Below are positions 1-9,237 of a stretch of DNA of 64,000 bases, in pieces (within the stretch, counting starts at the first letter, position 1; the number at the start of each line of letters is the position of its first letter). Below the pieces are notes generated by a model that was not told the DNA's origin, did not search any database, and saw nothing but the letters and a program-made list of their open reading frames with translations. The stretch comes from Bacillota bacterium (GTDB lineage Bacteria; Bacillota; SHA-98; Ch115), in the NCBI GenBank assembly GCA_013178415.1, contig JABLXA010000003.1:64815-128814 (forward strand). Reading direction: 5' to 3'. The translations under genes and the position numbers were made by a program.

Positions 1-2095
1 GGCTGAGCTCGATGGCCGTGACAACGCCTTTGAGGTCGCCCCCCATCAATGTTATGTCCGCAGCCTCCATGGCTATGTCCGTGCCTGTTCCGATTGCGAT
101 CCCCACATCTGCCTGAGCCAGGGCTGGAGCATCGTTTATCCCATCGCCGACCATACCGACGACCTTGCCCTCTTGTTGAAGCCGCCTGACTTCGAGAGCC
201 TTATCCTGCGGGAGCACCTCAGCAAGCACCCGGTCAATTCCTAAGCTTGAGGCAATGGCTTCCGCTGTCCTCCTGTTATCCCCGGTCAGCATGGCTACCT
301 CTATCCCCATTTTGTGCAGCATGTCCACAGCCTCACGACTGCCGGGTTTGATCCCATCAGCAATGGCCACTACCGCTGCCGGTTTGCCTTCTATTGCCGC
401 AAGCACTGGAGTCTTCCCCTGCTGGGAGAATTCCATAGCTCTGGCGGACAATGCCCGAGCATCTACGCCTTCCTTTTCCAAAAACTTCTCACTTCCAACC
501 AGGACCTTTTTCCCTTCGACCGTGGCCTTCACTCCATATCCAGGAATGGCCTCAAAATCAGTCACTCTGGGCAGAGAGAGTCCTTCAGCCTCTGCCTTCG
601 CTACCACCGCCTGCGCCAGCGGGTGTTCGGACGCCTTCTCCACCGCCGCCACAAGCTGCAGGACCTTTCGTTCCCGGCCTGCGGCTGGGCCTCCCATATG
701 CCCACCAGCCGGCGCCGCTTCATTTGTCATTGGACCACCTTCAGATACCAGTTCGAAATCCATGACTTCCGGCTTCCCTGTCGTCAGAGTCCCAGTCTTA
801 TCGAAGATAAGGGCATTGATTCGATGTGCTCTTTCGAGATGTTCTCCTCCTTTGAACAAGACGCCGAATTCCGCCCCTTTGCCGGTGCCCACCATTATAG
901 CTGTAGGGGTAGCAAGGCCAAGGGCACATGGGCAGGCTATTATCAGCACAGACACAAAACTAAGAAGAGCAAAGCTCAACCTGGGCGCAGGCCCAAAAAA
1001 GTACCATGCCAGAAAGGTAGCAACAGCGATGGATACAACTGCTGGCACGAAGATCCCCGCAACCCTGTCTGCTAATCTTTGTATCGGAGCTTTTGACCCC
1101 TGGGCTTGCTCCACCAACTTGACTATTTGAGACAGGACCGTATCCCTCCCCACCTTTGTGGCCTTGAATTTGAATGTGCCCGTCTTATTGATGGTGGCGC
1201 CTACAACTTCGTCGCCCACTCCCTTGTCTCTGGGGATACTTTCTCCTGTCAGCATTGATTCATCCACAGATGAATGCCCCTCGATGATCACGCCGTCTAC
1301 CGGGATCTTTTCTCCAGGCTTCACTATCACAATATCCCCGACTTCCAGTTCCTCCGATGGGATCTCCACCTCCTGCCCGCCTCGCACGACATGAGCAGTC
1401 TTTGCAGAAAGACTGAGGAGCTTTCGCATCGCCTCAGAAGCTTTTCCTCTTGCCATGGCCTCAAGATAACGTCCTACAAGTATGAGCGTTATGATCGTCG
1501 CTGACGTATCGTAATATACATGCGTCGCTCCAGTAGCGCCTACTTTGAGCAGGCCAGGGGCAAAAGTGGCGACCACGCTGTAAAGATAAGCCGCTGTCGT
1601 GCCAATGGCCACTAGTACATTCATATCAGAAGAGCCATGAACGAGCGCGGCATAAGCCCCATGATAAAACCGCCATCCAACCCAGAATTGCACTGGTGTG
1701 GCAAGCAAGAACAGGAGCCGCCTGTCAGAAAAAAACTTGGGGATCCATGGTACCCATTCACGCATGGACCCGGCAAAGATGATAGCCGTGAGGACGATGC
1801 TGACATACAGCCGGAGTCTCAGGGCTTTCATCTCTTTTTCGTGCTCTATTTTTTCCCGATCCTCGATAATAGCCTTGTCCTCGCCCTGACTTATGACATC
1901 ATAACCTGCGCTCCTGATCTGTTCTTCAATGGCAGATATGGAAACGAGCTCGGGTTGGTACAAAACTGTCGCCCTTTCTGTGGCGAAATTTACCGCAGCT
2001 GACCTTACCCCCGGCAGCTCCTTGAGGGCTTTCTCGATGCGCACGGCGCATGAAGCGCAGCTCATTCCCGAAATTGATATTTCAATCTTTTCCAT
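1..2095 (-). CDS. copA: Copper-translocating P1B-type ATPase, 3' end cut by window
   Basis: Inner-membrane ATP-driven exporter of Cu+ or a similar soft metal. Translating the reverse strand from ATG 2095 gives an N-terminal HMA domain with the metal site MSCASC (C13, C16). A transmembrane block follows, with the CPC ion-path motif (ACPCALG), the actuator TGES, the phosphorylation motif DKTGTLT, the P1B marker SEHPLA and the hinge GDGINDAP. The frame is still open at base 1, so the last membrane segments lie outside the window. A Shine-Dalgarno (SD) GGAGG sits just upstream of the chosen ATG. One oddity is a Gly/Pro/Ala-rich insert of about 25 residues, with one His and two Met, between DKTGTLT and SEHPLA (about 655-745). 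It is divergent from the next gene. I see no clear copper operator in the 139-bp gap. The family call is firm; Cu+ specificity is inferred from CPC and the CxxC HMA domain. Confidence 0.95.
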   Translation of the reverse strand, partial: MEKIEISISGMSCASCAVRIEKALKELPGVRSAAVNFATERATVLYQPELVSISAIEEQIRSAGYDVISQGEDKAIIEDREKIEHEKEMKALRLRLYVSIVLTAIIFAGSMREWVPWIPKFFSDRRLLFLLATPVQFWVGWRFYHGAYAALVHGSSDMNVLVAIGTTAAYLYSVVATFAPGLLKVGATGATHVYYDTSATIITLILVGRYLEAMARGKASEAMRKLLSLSAKTAHVVRGGQEVEIPSEELEVGDIVIVKPGEKIPVDGVIIEGHSSVDESMLTGESIPRDKGVGDEVVGATINKTGTFKFKATKVGRDTVLSQIVKLVEQAQGSKAPIQRLADRVAGIFVPAVVSIAVATFLAWYFFGPAPRLSFALLSFVSVLIIACPCALGLATPTAIMVGTGKGAEFGVLFKGGEHLERAHRINALIFDKTGTLTTGKPEVMDFELVSEGGPMTNEAAPAGGHMGGPAAGRERKVLQLVAAVEKASEHPLAQAVVAKAEAEGLSLPRVTDFEAIPGYGVKATVEGKKVLVGSEKFLEKEGVDARALSARAMEFSQQGKTPVLAAIEGKPAAVVAIADGIKPGSREAVDMLHKMGIEVAMLTGDNRRTAEAIASSLGIDRVLAEVLPQDKALEVRRLQQEGKVVGMVGDGINDAPALAQADVGIAIGTGTDIAMEAADITLMGGDLKGVVTAIELS

Positions 2096-2234
2096 AATAC
2101 TTACCTCCATTAAGATAGTGTTACCATAAATTCAGCCCGGTGAAAAGTGGAAGGATCCGGAGGATTTCTTGTTTCTGTGTAGAATAATGTGTGGGTAAAT
2201 AGCCATCGGCTATAATGATAGTGAGGTGAGCCCG

Positions 2235-3443
2235 ATGAAGCTGGCGCGGCGGGTGTCGGCAATTTCACCTTCCAAGACCTTTGGAATAGATTCAATGGTT
2301 CAGGATATGCGAAAAAAGGGTATGGATGTGATTTCATTTGGAATCGGCGAGCCCGACTTTGATACACCAGAAAATGTTAAAGCCGCAGGGATAGAGGCAA
2401 TTAAGCAGGGCTATACCAAATATACGGCAGCAGCAGGAAGCATCGAACTCAGAGAAGCGATATGCGAAAAGCTCAAAAGAGAGAACAACCTGGATTATCA
2501 ACCATCACAGATCGTAGTCTCCAACGGCGCAAAGCATTCCATATACAACATAATGCAGGTCCTTTGCGAAGAAGGAGATGAGGTGATAATACCTTCTCCT
2601 TACTGGTTGAGCTACCCTGAGCAGGTGCGTCTCATGGGCGGGATTCCTGTCTTTGTCAAGGCAGGCATCGAGCAAGGTTTCAAGGTTACCGGAGAGGCCC
2701 TGGCGGCTGCCATAACCAAAAGAACCAAGATAATAATTCTAAATAGCCCGTGCAATCCGACAGGCGCTGTTTACACCAAGAAGGAACTCGAGGCGATTGC
2801 CGAGGTTGCGGTAAAGCATGGGGTCTATGTGATTTCCGATGAAATATACGAGCACTTCGTCTATGATGGGACCCAGCATTACAGCATCGCATCGTTCGGA
2901 GATGAAATCAAGAGCCTTACTCTTGTGGTCAACGGCCTGTCTAAGAGCCACGCAATGACTGGCTGGCGCATAGGTTATGTAGCAGGAGACCTTGAGATAA
3001 TCAGGGCCATCTCAAACGTGCAAAGCCACACTACCTCAAACCCTGTATCCATATCCCAAAAAGCGGCCATCGCCGCGCTGAGAGATCCCGGCGCCTGGAC
3101 GAGGCAGATGGTGACCGAGTTCAAAGCCCGTCGGGATTTCCTGCTGGAAAAATTGCGCGATATCCCCGACGTTGAATGCCCTGCGCCAGATGGGGCATTC
3201 TATGTATTTCCCAAGGTGTCGAAGCTTTATGGTGGACGTCTTGGGGCGCGCCAGATCAAGGATTCGGCGAGCTTCTGCGAAGCAGTCCTGAATGAGGCGA
3301 GGGTAGCCCTCATACCAGGGGCGGCCTTTGGCGATGATGAATGTGTAAGGATTTCCTATGCAACCAGCATGGATAAACTTGAGGAAGGCATCCGCCGATT
3401 GAAAGACGCCCTCAAGCTCATAAGAACCGGTGGAGATGGCTGA
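2235..3443 (+). CDS. Class I PLP-dependent aminotransferase (aspartate aminotransferase type)
   Basis: Cytosolic fold-type I aminotransferase of the prokaryotic aspartate aminotransferase (Ib) group. It moves the amino group of Asp or a related amino acid to 2-oxoglutarate. It is full length (about 402 residues). The N-terminal GIGEPDFDTP, the substrate loop NSPCNPTGAVY and the PLP-lysine motif SKSHAMTGWRIGY are all present. The reading frame also allows GTG 2226, but AGGTG at 2224-2228 is a well-spaced SD for ATG 2235, so I chose 2235. The stop overlaps the start of the TPR gene (TGATG), implying translational coupling. A second paralogue lies at 12619..13827. The amino-acid preference cannot be read from sequence alone. 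Confidence 0.93.
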   Translation: MKLARRVSAISPSKTFGIDSMVQDMRKKGMDVISFGIGEPDFDTPENVKAAGIEAIKQGYTKYTAAAGSIELREAICEKLKRENNLDYQPSQIVVSNGAKHSIYNIMQVLCEEGDEVIIPSPYWLSYPEQVRLMGGIPVFVKAGIEQGFKVTGEALAAAITKRTKIIILNSPCNPTGAVYTKKELEAIAEVAVKHGVYVISDEIYEHFVYDGTQHYSIASFGDEIKSLTLVVNGLSKSHAMTGWRIGYVAGDLEIIRAISNVQSHTTSNPVSISQKAAIAALRDPGAWTRQMVTEFKARRDFLLEKLRDIPDVECPAPDGAFYVFPKVSKLYGGRLGARQIKDSASFCEAVLNEARVALIPGAAFGDDECVRISYATSMDKLEEGIRRLKDALKLIRTGGDG

Positions 3444-4096
3444 TGCGCCGAGGATCTGGATTTGTGTTAAAGGTCTCCTTGTTTGTGATATCCCTGATTA
3501 TGGCGGCTATCGCGAGCGCCGGGCAGTCTGTGGCGCCCGACGATGATCGCGCTGGCTCATCCTTAGATTGGAATAAGATCCTGGAGGAAAATGATTCCCC
3601 CTCACCAGATGACTGGAGAGGGCATCTTTTGAAGGCGATTTCCTATGCGAATACTGGCAAGATGCTGAAGGCCAATGATGAATTTGCGCTTCTCTCCGCA
3701 GGAGATTATGAAAAAAATGCAGCCCTGGTGGTACGCGAGAATTCCGCAAAGCTAGCTGCAAACCCTGATGATATCCTTGCCCTCAACTGTATGGCCTTCT
3801 CTTATTATGCCCTGGGGCAGGATGAAAAGGCTATAGAGCAATTTGAACGCCTCGTCCGGATAGACTCAAAGAACGTGTGGATCCGGCACTACCTGGCATA
3901 TCTTTATACGCGTGTCGGAAGACTCGATGAAGGTATCTCCGTCCTGCGAGAAGCGCTGGAGATCGATCCAAAGAACGAATATACCCACCTGCTGCTGGGG
4001 CTCGCTTACCAAAAAAAGGGGTGGACGATCGCGGCGCTGCTCGAATTCCTCAAGGCGCCGAATGCCCGAAGGGAGGCCCTGAAGCTTCTAAGATAG
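3443..4096 (+). CDS. Exported or membrane-anchored TPR-repeat protein
   Basis: A 217-residue protein with a basic N-terminus and a hydrophobic stretch to about residue 27 ending in a signal-peptidase-like site (ASAGQ). It is therefore probably secreted or anchored. At least two tetratricopeptide units are visible in the C-terminal half: ALNCMAFSYYALGQDEKAIE and the following LAYLYTRVGRLDEGISVLR unit, ending in a partial third. TPRs are protein-interaction scaffolds and no enzymatic domain is visible. Its ATG overlaps the aminotransferase stop by one base, so the two are co-translated. The functional link between them is unknown. Confidence 0.8.
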   Translation: MRRGSGFVLKVSLFVISLIMAAIASAGQSVAPDDDRAGSSLDWNKILEENDSPSPDDWRGHLLKAISYANTGKMLKANDEFALLSAGDYEKNAALVVRENSAKLAANPDDILALNCMAFSYYALGQDEKAIEQFERLVRIDSKNVWIRHYLAYLYTRVGRLDEGISVLREALEIDPKNEYTHLLLGLAYQKKGWTIAALLEFLKAPNARREALKLLR

Positions 4097-4468
4097 CCCC
4101 CAAAGCCTCCTTTAAAGCGAGTTTCGTCTTATTGGACGGAGGCACTCCAAGTTCCTTCTCACCTCGCCCGGCGTGTGGCAGATTTCCCATCGTTTCAGGG
4201 ATAATTCGACAACATCCAGTCCATACCCTTCTATTAATGGAACTTTCCCTTGCTATTCCATCGCCTAACATCTTATAATCAGCTTGTGGCTTTTGATCGC
4301 CCAAATAACCCGAGAATGTGGAGCCACACCCTCTGGAGAAAATGGCAGAGAATTTCGTGCCTTCATTTAGCAGGGCGCAATCTATCTTTATGGCGTCGAT
4401 AAGGGCATAAATCATCTTCACAGCGCCGATTAGGGCGCAGGTCACGCCATTTAAGGAGTATGAGGCTG
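4097..4468. other. Intergenic region with degenerate 30-bp repeats
   Basis: This 372-bp gap lies between the TPR gene and the phosphorylase gene. It holds no convincing gene. A reverse-strand ORF here overlaps the TPR gene and has no SD or recognisable domain. The right end carries a degenerate 30-bp tandem repeat (4372-4461) running into the SD (AAGGAG, 4453-4458) of the next gene. No riboswitch was recognised. Confidence 0.6.
4372..4461. repeat. Degenerate 30-bp tandem repeat upstream of the MTA salvage pair
   Basis: Two adjacent 30-bp units (4372-4401 and 4402-4431) match at 20 of 30 positions. Both begin AGGGC and end GCGYCGAT plus one base. A third unit starts AGGGCGCA at 4432 and then diverges into the ribosome-binding site. 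Its position directly 5' of the phosphorylase gene suggests a leader or binding-site role, but that is inference. Confidence 0.5.
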
Positions 4469-5254
4469 ATGAGAATTGCAGTAATCGGCGGAACGGGCGT
4501 TTTAAGTCCGGAAATGCTTGAGAATGTGCAGGAATCGAGAGTCTCCACCAGATATGGTGAGGTTGAGTTCAAGACTGGGATATGCCGGGGCGAAGAAGTG
4601 ATATTTATGGCAAGACATGGCGCAAGGCATACGATTCCCCCTCACCTTGTCAACTATCGGGCCAATATCGAGGCTTTGAGGCTGCTGGGAGTGACGAGGA
4701 TCATCGCTACATCAGCCGTAGGTTCCCTGAATCCTGAGATGAAGCCCGGTGATAGCGTAATCTTGGACCAATTCATAGATTTCACAAGGGGCAGGATCAG
4801 CACGTTCTTTGAAGGCGGCGAGATGGGGGTAGTTCACACAGATTTCACTGAACCTTATTGTCCTGAGATTCGCTCCTGTCTCATCAACGCCGCCCGATCG
4901 CTTGGCATCCCGGTTCATGAAAGAGGTTGCTATGTCGCAACTGAAGGACCACGTTTTGAAACGCCCGCAGAAATCAGGGCATTTCGCATCCTGGGCGGGG
5001 ATGTCGTAGGAATGACAAATGTACCGGAATGCGTCCTCGCGCGGGAAGCCAGCATTTGCTACGGGACCGTGGCTATAGTCACAAATTTCGCTGCAGGGAT
5101 TTCGCCCACGCCTCTGACCCATGAAGAGGTTGTCCAGGTTATGAAGGAGAATGGTGACAGGTTGAGAAATATCATCATAAATTCTATTGCCGCTCTGCCA
5201 CGGGAACGAAGGTGCCGATGCGGTCAGCATAAGGGGGCATTGGGTTGTGAGTGA
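4469..5254 (+). CDS. MTAP-family nucleoside phosphorylase, probably 6-oxopurine (methylthioinosine) specific
   Basis: Trimeric class II purine nucleoside phosphorylase family, which cleaves 5'-methylthio-nucleosides with phosphate to the base plus 5-methylthioribose-1-phosphate. Visible motifs are GGTGVLSPE, the phosphate-site MARHGARH, YVATEGPRFETPAEIR and GMTNVPE. Human MTAP has TDYD here, whose aspartates bind the 6-amino group of adenine. This protein has TNFA, with Asn as in 6-oxopurine enzymes. With the adjoining MTA deaminase this suggests a methylthioinosine substrate rather than MTA, which is inference. Two ATGs are possible. AAGGAG at 4453-4458 is too close to ATG 4460 and suits ATG 4469. 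The 3' end overlaps the deaminase by 8 bp. Confidence 0.88.
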   Translation: MRIAVIGGTGVLSPEMLENVQESRVSTRYGEVEFKTGICRGEEVIFMARHGARHTIPPHLVNYRANIEALRLLGVTRIIATSAVGSLNPEMKPGDSVILDQFIDFTRGRISTFFEGGEMGVVHTDFTEPYCPEIRSCLINAARSLGIPVHERGCYVATEGPRFETPAEIRAFRILGGDVVGMTNVPECVLAREASICYGTVAIVTNFAAGISPTPLTHEEVVQVMKENGDRLRNIIINSIAALPRERRCRCGQHKGALGCE

Positions 5255-6548
5255 GATTTTGATCTCCGGGGCCACGGCGCTGACGCTGGACTCCCAGAAC
5301 AGCATAATCGAGGATTGCGACATACGGATCTCCCGGGACAGGATAGTCATGATGGGGAGAAACCTTGCGAGGCCATCTCCCAGTGATTCGTCCACCGTTA
5401 TCGACGCAAGGGGCAAAGTGGTCCTACCAGGTTTTGTCAATGCCCATACCCATGCATCAATGACCCTATTCAGAGGCTATGCAGACGACCTGCCACTGGC
5501 TGAATGGCTGGAGACCAGGATATGGCCGGCAGAAGCGCGCCTTACCAAAGAGGATGTTTACTGGGGCGCGCTTTTGAGCTGTATTGAGATGATCAGGTCT
5601 GGCATAACCACCTTTGCCGACCAGTATTTCTTCATGGATCAAGTGGCAGAGGCAGTGAAGCTTTCCGGAATGAGAGCGGCGCTCTCCAGGGGCCTCATTG
5701 GCATTGCCCCCGGATCTGATGCTTCGCTGGATGAGGGCAGTGAATTATGCGCCACATGGCACAGGGCGGCGAATGATAGGATCACAACCATGCTGGGCCC
5801 TCATGCGATCTACACCTGCCCGCCCGATTATCTGGAAAAGGTCATAGAAAGAGCCAGGCAACTCAATGTTGGGCTTCATATCCATGTCTCCGAGACCCAG
5901 AAGGAAGTAAGAGAATGCATTGAAAAATACGGGAAATCGCCGGTTGCGATTTTGGATGATATCGGCCTGTTCGAGGTCCCCACCCTGGCTGCCCACGTTG
6001 TCCATGTATCTCAGGATGATATGGAAATCCTCGCGAGGAATCACGTAGGGGTCGCTCATAATCCTACAAGCAACCTCAAGTTGGCATCTGGGATTGCTCC
6101 TGTGCCCGAAATGCTGGAACGCGGCATATCTGTCGGAATCGGGACCGATGGGGCAGCAAGCAACAATAACCTTGACATGGTGGAAGAAATGAGGCTGGCT
6201 GCTTTGATTCACAAGGCTGCTTCCGGGGATCCGACCGTGATCCCTGCCTTTACGTCGCTCAGGATGGCCATTACATATGGCGCAATGGCGCTCGGCCTGG
6301 GGCATGAGATCGGCTCAATAGAACCTGGGAAAAAGGCTGACCTTATCATCTTTGACACAGACCGCCCGCACATGCATCCCGAACATGATATAATATCTCA
6401 TCTGGTTTATTCCGCCCATGCCGATGATGTTTCTACGGTCATCATCAATGGAGAGGTTGTCATGAAGGAACGAAAGATCCTAACCTTGGACGAAAAGGAG
6501 ATCCTAAGAGAAGTGGATCGGAGAGCAAAAAGGCTGATCAGTCCTTAA
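5247..6548 (+). CDS. mtaD: 5-methylthioadenosine / S-adenosylhomocysteine deaminase
   Basis: Zn-dependent amidohydrolase of the TRZ/ATZ family. It deaminates 5'-methylthioadenosine to methylthioinosine and SAH to S-inosylhomocysteine in the cytosol. The 433-residue protein shows the metal motif [15 protein letters not shown], the second-His motif HIHVSE, HVVHV and the metal-Asp loop [14 protein letters not shown] chose GTG 5247, which has a G-rich SD (AAGGGGG) just upstream and overlaps the phosphorylase stop. The longer in-frame extension to 5187 adds unrelated sequence. Coupling with the phosphorylase forms a two-step route from MTA through methylthioinosine to hypoxanthine plus MTR-1-P. 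Confidence 0.93.
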   Translation: MSEILISGATALTLDSQNSIIEDCDIRISRDRIVMMGRNLARPSPSDSSTVIDARGKVVLPGFVNAHTHASMTLFRGYADDLPLAEWLETRIWPAEARLTKEDVYWGALLSCIEMIRSGITTFADQYFFMDQVAEAVKLSGMRAALSRGLIGIAPGSDASLDEGSELCATWHRAANDRITTMLGPHAIYTCPPDYLEKVIERARQLNVGLHIHVSETQKEVRECIEKYGKSPVAILDDIGLFEVPTLAAHVVHVSQDDMEILARNHVGVAHNPTSNLKLASGIAPVPEMLERGISVGIGTDGAASNNNLDMVEEMRLAALIHKAASGDPTVIPAFTSLRMAITYGAMALGLGHEIGSIEPGKKADLIIFDTDRPHMHPEHDIISHLVYSAHADDVSTVIINGEVVMKERKILTLDEKEILREVDRRAKRLISP

Positions 6549-6567
6549 ATGGAAAGGGGGAGCCAAA

Positions 6568-7113
6568 TTGAGTATCATATTGTTGGTAATTCTGCTCGCT
6601 ATCGCATTACTTTTGGTTTCCATCTACAATGGGCTCGTTTCGCTGCGCCAGCGCGTCAAAAATGCCTGGTCTCAAATCGATGTCCAGCTCAAGCGCAGGT
6701 ATGACCTTATTCCTAACCTCGTTGAAACAGTAAAAGGGTATGCGGCCCATGAGAAGGAAACCTTCGAAATGGTTACCAGAGCCCGCGCCCAGATGGCGTC
6801 AGCCAAAACAGTTGCTGAGCAGGCTGAAGCCCAAAATGCAATTACCGGCGCCTTGCGGACACTGTTTGCAGTGGCGGAAGCTTACCCGGACCTGAAAGCC
6901 AATCAGAATTTCATGATGCTCCAGGAAGAGCTGGCCGGAACGGAGAACAAGATTGCGTATGCCAGGCAATTCTACAATGATACTGTGATGAAATACAATA
7001 CCATGATCCAGTCCTTCCCAAGCAATATCATTGCCGGTATGTTTGGATTCAAACAAGAGGAATTCTTTGAAATAGAGGAAAGTTCTAGGGAGCCAGTAAA
7101 GGTCAAGTTTTAG
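6568..7113 (+). CDS. lemA: LemA family membrane protein
   Basis: A 181-residue protein with one N-terminal transmembrane helix (about residues 2-22), then the conserved LemA core [20 protein letters not shown] and the C-terminal FNDTVMKYN-like region ([19 protein letters not shown]). LemA proteins are helical envelope proteins of uncertain role. I chose TTG 6568 because AAAGGGGGAG ends 6 nt upstream and the hydrophobic helix starts at once. It lies 20 bp after mtaD in the same direction. Confidence 0.92.
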   Translation: MSIILLVILLAIALLLVSIYNGLVSLRQRVKNAWSQIDVQLKRRYDLIPNLVETVKGYAAHEKETFEMVTRARAQMASAKTVAEQAEAQNAITGALRTLFAVAEAYPDLKANQNFMMLQEELAGTENKIAYARQFYNDTVMKYNTMIQSFPSNIIAGMFGFKQEEFFEIEESSREPVKVKF

Positions 7114-7195
7114 GATTTGCAGGTGCATTGTGATCTCAAGCGATTTGTGACTATGAAAGCCTTGGTCGCTGCATACTAGAACAGGGGTGACCAAG

Positions 7196-8479
7196 GTGAA
7201 AAAGACACAATGTAAAGGTATCGCAGGATTGCTGCTTGTGTCCCTGGCTATTCTTACCTTATTGTTCCTGCTGCCCGGTGGCTCTCCTATTTCTGCCCAT
7301 GAAGAGTTAAAAGATGGTTATTTTACTATAAAAGATATAAAAACTGAAAAGACCATCATGCAGACCGGTATTGTGGTCCGGAAAGGTGACAGGTTTCTGG
7401 ACCACGATAACCATTTCTATGAGGTCACGAAAATCGACGGACAGGTTGCCTTTGCAAGGCTGGTTGAGGTTGTTGATCTGACCAGCAAGGCCCGGGAGTT
7501 TGAAAAGGCTATGGCCGCTGAATGGAAGGCCAGGGCAGAGACCGGGGCGGCCAAGATGGCCCAGGGCAGCCCCAGGATGGTGATCGCCACATATCATACC
7601 CACAGCGATGAATCATACATTCCCACGGATGGTGCCGCGTCCATCGAGCCCAGGGGCGGCATCTACAGAGTCGGAGCGACCCTGACAAGCACCCTCGAGC
7701 GATATGGAGTGAATGTCCATCATTCATATGCCATTCATCTTCCCCATGACGGAGCCGCATACGAAAGGTCCAGGAGAACGGCAGTTCAGCTGCTCAAATC
7801 AAACCCTGACGCCCTTTTCGACATCCACCGTGATGCTGCTCCTCTAGAGCAATATGTCACTACCATTGGGGGCGTCCCTGGAGCCCGAGTGATGATAGTA
7901 GTTGGGCGAGAAAACCCAAATATGTCAGCAAATGAACAATTTGCATGGGCGATAAAGTCCGTGGCAGATAGAGAATTTCCTGGCCTGATACGGGGAATTT
8001 TCTATGGGGCAGGCGGATACAACCAGGATCTCTCCCCCAGAGCGCTGCTCTTTGAGGTAGGAAGTCAAGAGAATAGCAGATATGCCGCGGAGCGTTCTGT
8101 GGCAGCTCTTACCAATGCGCTGCCGAGATTGCTATATGGGATCACAGGACCTCCTCCTGCGGGTCGAACGCCAGCAGCTAGAAGGGAACAAGCGGGGCGC
8201 GCCGCTCGAGAGTCAAGTAGAGCCTTGGTAGGAGTATTCTGGATAGTCGTCAGTCTACTTGTGATCGGTGCCACATACCTTTTTATCAACGAAGGTAGCT
8301 GGGCCGGAGTCAAGAAAAGGCTATCTAAATTGTTGAAATTGGAATTTCTGCACCTCATCGGGGTAAATATGCTGTCCCGGCATGGGAGAGAGAAGCGAGA
8401 TATGACATCCCAGGGCAGGGGACAATCTGAGACTCAAGGTAAAAATCACGCGCCTGACGATACAAGAAACCGAGGCTGA
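7196..8479 (+). CDS. spoIIP: Stage II sporulation protein P (SpoIIP), septal peptidoglycan amidase/endopeptidase
   Basis: SpoIIP cleaves septal peptidoglycan with SpoIID/SpoIIM during engulfment. After an N-terminal membrane helix (LLLVSLAILTLLFLLP) and a spacer, the SpoIIP domain shows the zinc/catalytic motif YHTHSDESYIPTDG (around residue 135), GGIYRVG, FDIHRDA and LLFEVGS. A second hydrophobic helix near the C-terminus (LVGVFWIVVSLLVIGATYLF) is followed by a basic tail. I chose GTG 7196, with AGGGGTGA ending about 5 nt before it. GTG 7187 would lie inside that SD. This gene is direct evidence that the organism sporulates or descends from spore-formers. Confidence 0.94.
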   Translation: MKKTQCKGIAGLLLVSLAILTLLFLLPGGSPISAHEELKDGYFTIKDIKTEKTIMQTGIVVRKGDRFLDHDNHFYEVTKIDGQVAFARLVEVVDLTSKAREFEKAMAAEWKARAETGAAKMAQGSPRMVIATYHTHSDESYIPTDGAASIEPRGGIYRVGATLTSTLERYGVNVHHSYAIHLPHDGAAYERSRRTAVQLLKSNPDALFDIHRDAAPLEQYVTTIGGVPGARVMIVVGRENPNMSANEQFAWAIKSVADREFPGLIRGIFYGAGGYNQDLSPRALLFEVGSQENSRYAAERSVAALTNALPRLLYGITGPPPAGRTPAARREQAGRAARESSRALVGVFWIVVSLLVIGATYLFINEGSWAGVKKRLSKLLKLEFLHLIGVNMLSRHGREKRDMTSQGRGQSETQGKNHAPDDTRNRG

Positions 8480-8480
8480 A

Positions 8481-8508
8481 TTTACATATATGATTGTCCG
8501 CTTATATT
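8481..8508 (+). promoter_or_regulatory. Sigma-A-like promoter for the CBM25 gene
   Basis: TTTACA (8481-8486) and TATATT (8503-8508) are separated by 16 bp, immediately after the spoIIP stop and about 45 bp before the CBM25-like gene. This suggests that gene can be transcribed separately from spoIIP. Confidence 0.5.
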
Positions 8509-8552
8509 GGGAACACTGAATAGAGAGGCCAGCAAAAGGGGGGTTTCTTGTC

Positions 8553-9131
8553 ATGGTCTTTTGGTTCCTACGACGCAAAGATAAGGAAGTGAAGGCTCCC
8601 GAAAAAACACGGGATATGGAATTGGCTAGTGAACTTGGCACAGGAATTACTAGCTCAACTATACAGTCAGAACACGCAAAGGAGGCGAGCGGGCCCGCCG
8701 TACAAGGAAAACGCGCAGAAGAGATTGTTGGGGCTGAGCGAGAAACGGTCGCCATGCGGAATATCCAAAGCAAGGCGCAATATCATGGCAGGGCACAATA
8801 TCGCGGGGATGATGGCGTTTACGTCAGCCCGACCCCAATTACCGCAGGCAGCGAGGTCACTATCAAATATGACGGCCTCCTGGCGCGAAGCGGAGCAGAC
8901 CAAATATATCTGCATTATGGATTTGGCGATAATGATAACTGGAAAGAGCCCAGGGATATTCCCATGACGCTAACTGTAGATAATATGTGGACCACAACAG
9001 TGCCGATAGATATCGATGAAACATCCAATCTTAATTTCTGTTTCCATGATAGCGCCAACAATTGGGATAACTTTAACAAGGCCAACTGGAGTTACCAGAT
9101 CCATAATGGCGAAAACCCAACGCAATTCTAG
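8553..9131 (+). CDS. CBM25-like starch/glycogen-binding protein without signal peptide
   Basis: A 192-residue protein with a charged, low-complexity N-terminal half (residues 1-85). A C-terminal domain resembles carbohydrate-binding module family 25: VYVSPTPITAGSEVTIKYDG, then YLHYGFGD, MWTTTVPI, LNFCFHDSANNWDN and NWSYQI. Family-25 modules bind alpha-glucans through such aromatic residues. No signal peptide or catalytic domain is visible, so it may act on intracellular glycogen or in the spore mother cell. SD-like AAAAGGGGGG lies upstream of ATG 8553. Placement after spoIIP hints at a developmental role, which is only inference. Confidence 0.8.
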   Translation: MVFWFLRRKDKEVKAPEKTRDMELASELGTGITSSTIQSEHAKEASGPAVQGKRAEEIVGAERETVAMRNIQSKAQYHGRAQYRGDDGVYVSPTPITAGSEVTIKYDGLLARSGADQIYLHYGFGDNDNWKEPRDIPMTLTVDNMWTTTVPIDIDETSNLNFCFHDSANNWDNFNKANWSYQIHNGENPTQF

Positions 9132-9153
9132 AGTGCAATTTGAAAGCTCAAAG

Positions 9154-9211
9154 CAGGGATGGGACCTCCATCCTGGCCAATGGGGCAGCAGGAACGGAGG
9201 TCCGTTCCCTG
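9154..9211. terminator. Hairpin between convergent genes
   Basis: GGACCTCC (9162-9169) pairs with GGAGGTCC (9196-9203), flanked by CAGGGA/TCCCTG (9154-9159 with 9206-9211). It lies between two convergent genes. There is no strong U-tract on either side. Confidence 0.45.
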
Positions 9212-9237
9212 ACATTAGGTACCCGCGCCGCGAGGCA

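Noticed and set aside
255-1130. Long forward-strand ORFs (255..1130 and 314..1075)
   Set aside because: They lie antisense to the copper ATPase, whose reverse frame carries CPC, DKTGTLT and GDGINDAP. The forward translations are low-complexity with no domain.
2211-2216. TATAAT upstream of the first aminotransferase
   Set aside because: Its start site would fall within the SD, leaving almost no leader, and there is no -35.
4050-4445. 131-codon reverse ORF with repeated CAL motifs
   Set aside because: It overlaps the TPR gene end, lacks an SD, and its repetition is just the 30-bp DNA repeat read in frame.
4097-4468. Repeats as a CRISPR array
   Set aside because: The 30-bp units are contiguous with no spacers and poorly conserved. 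No cas gene is in the window.
7172-7178. CATACTA as a sigma-E -10 for spoIIP
   Set aside because: The expected transcript would begin inside the SD and the -35 is poor. Real spoIIP transcription probably starts further upstream.
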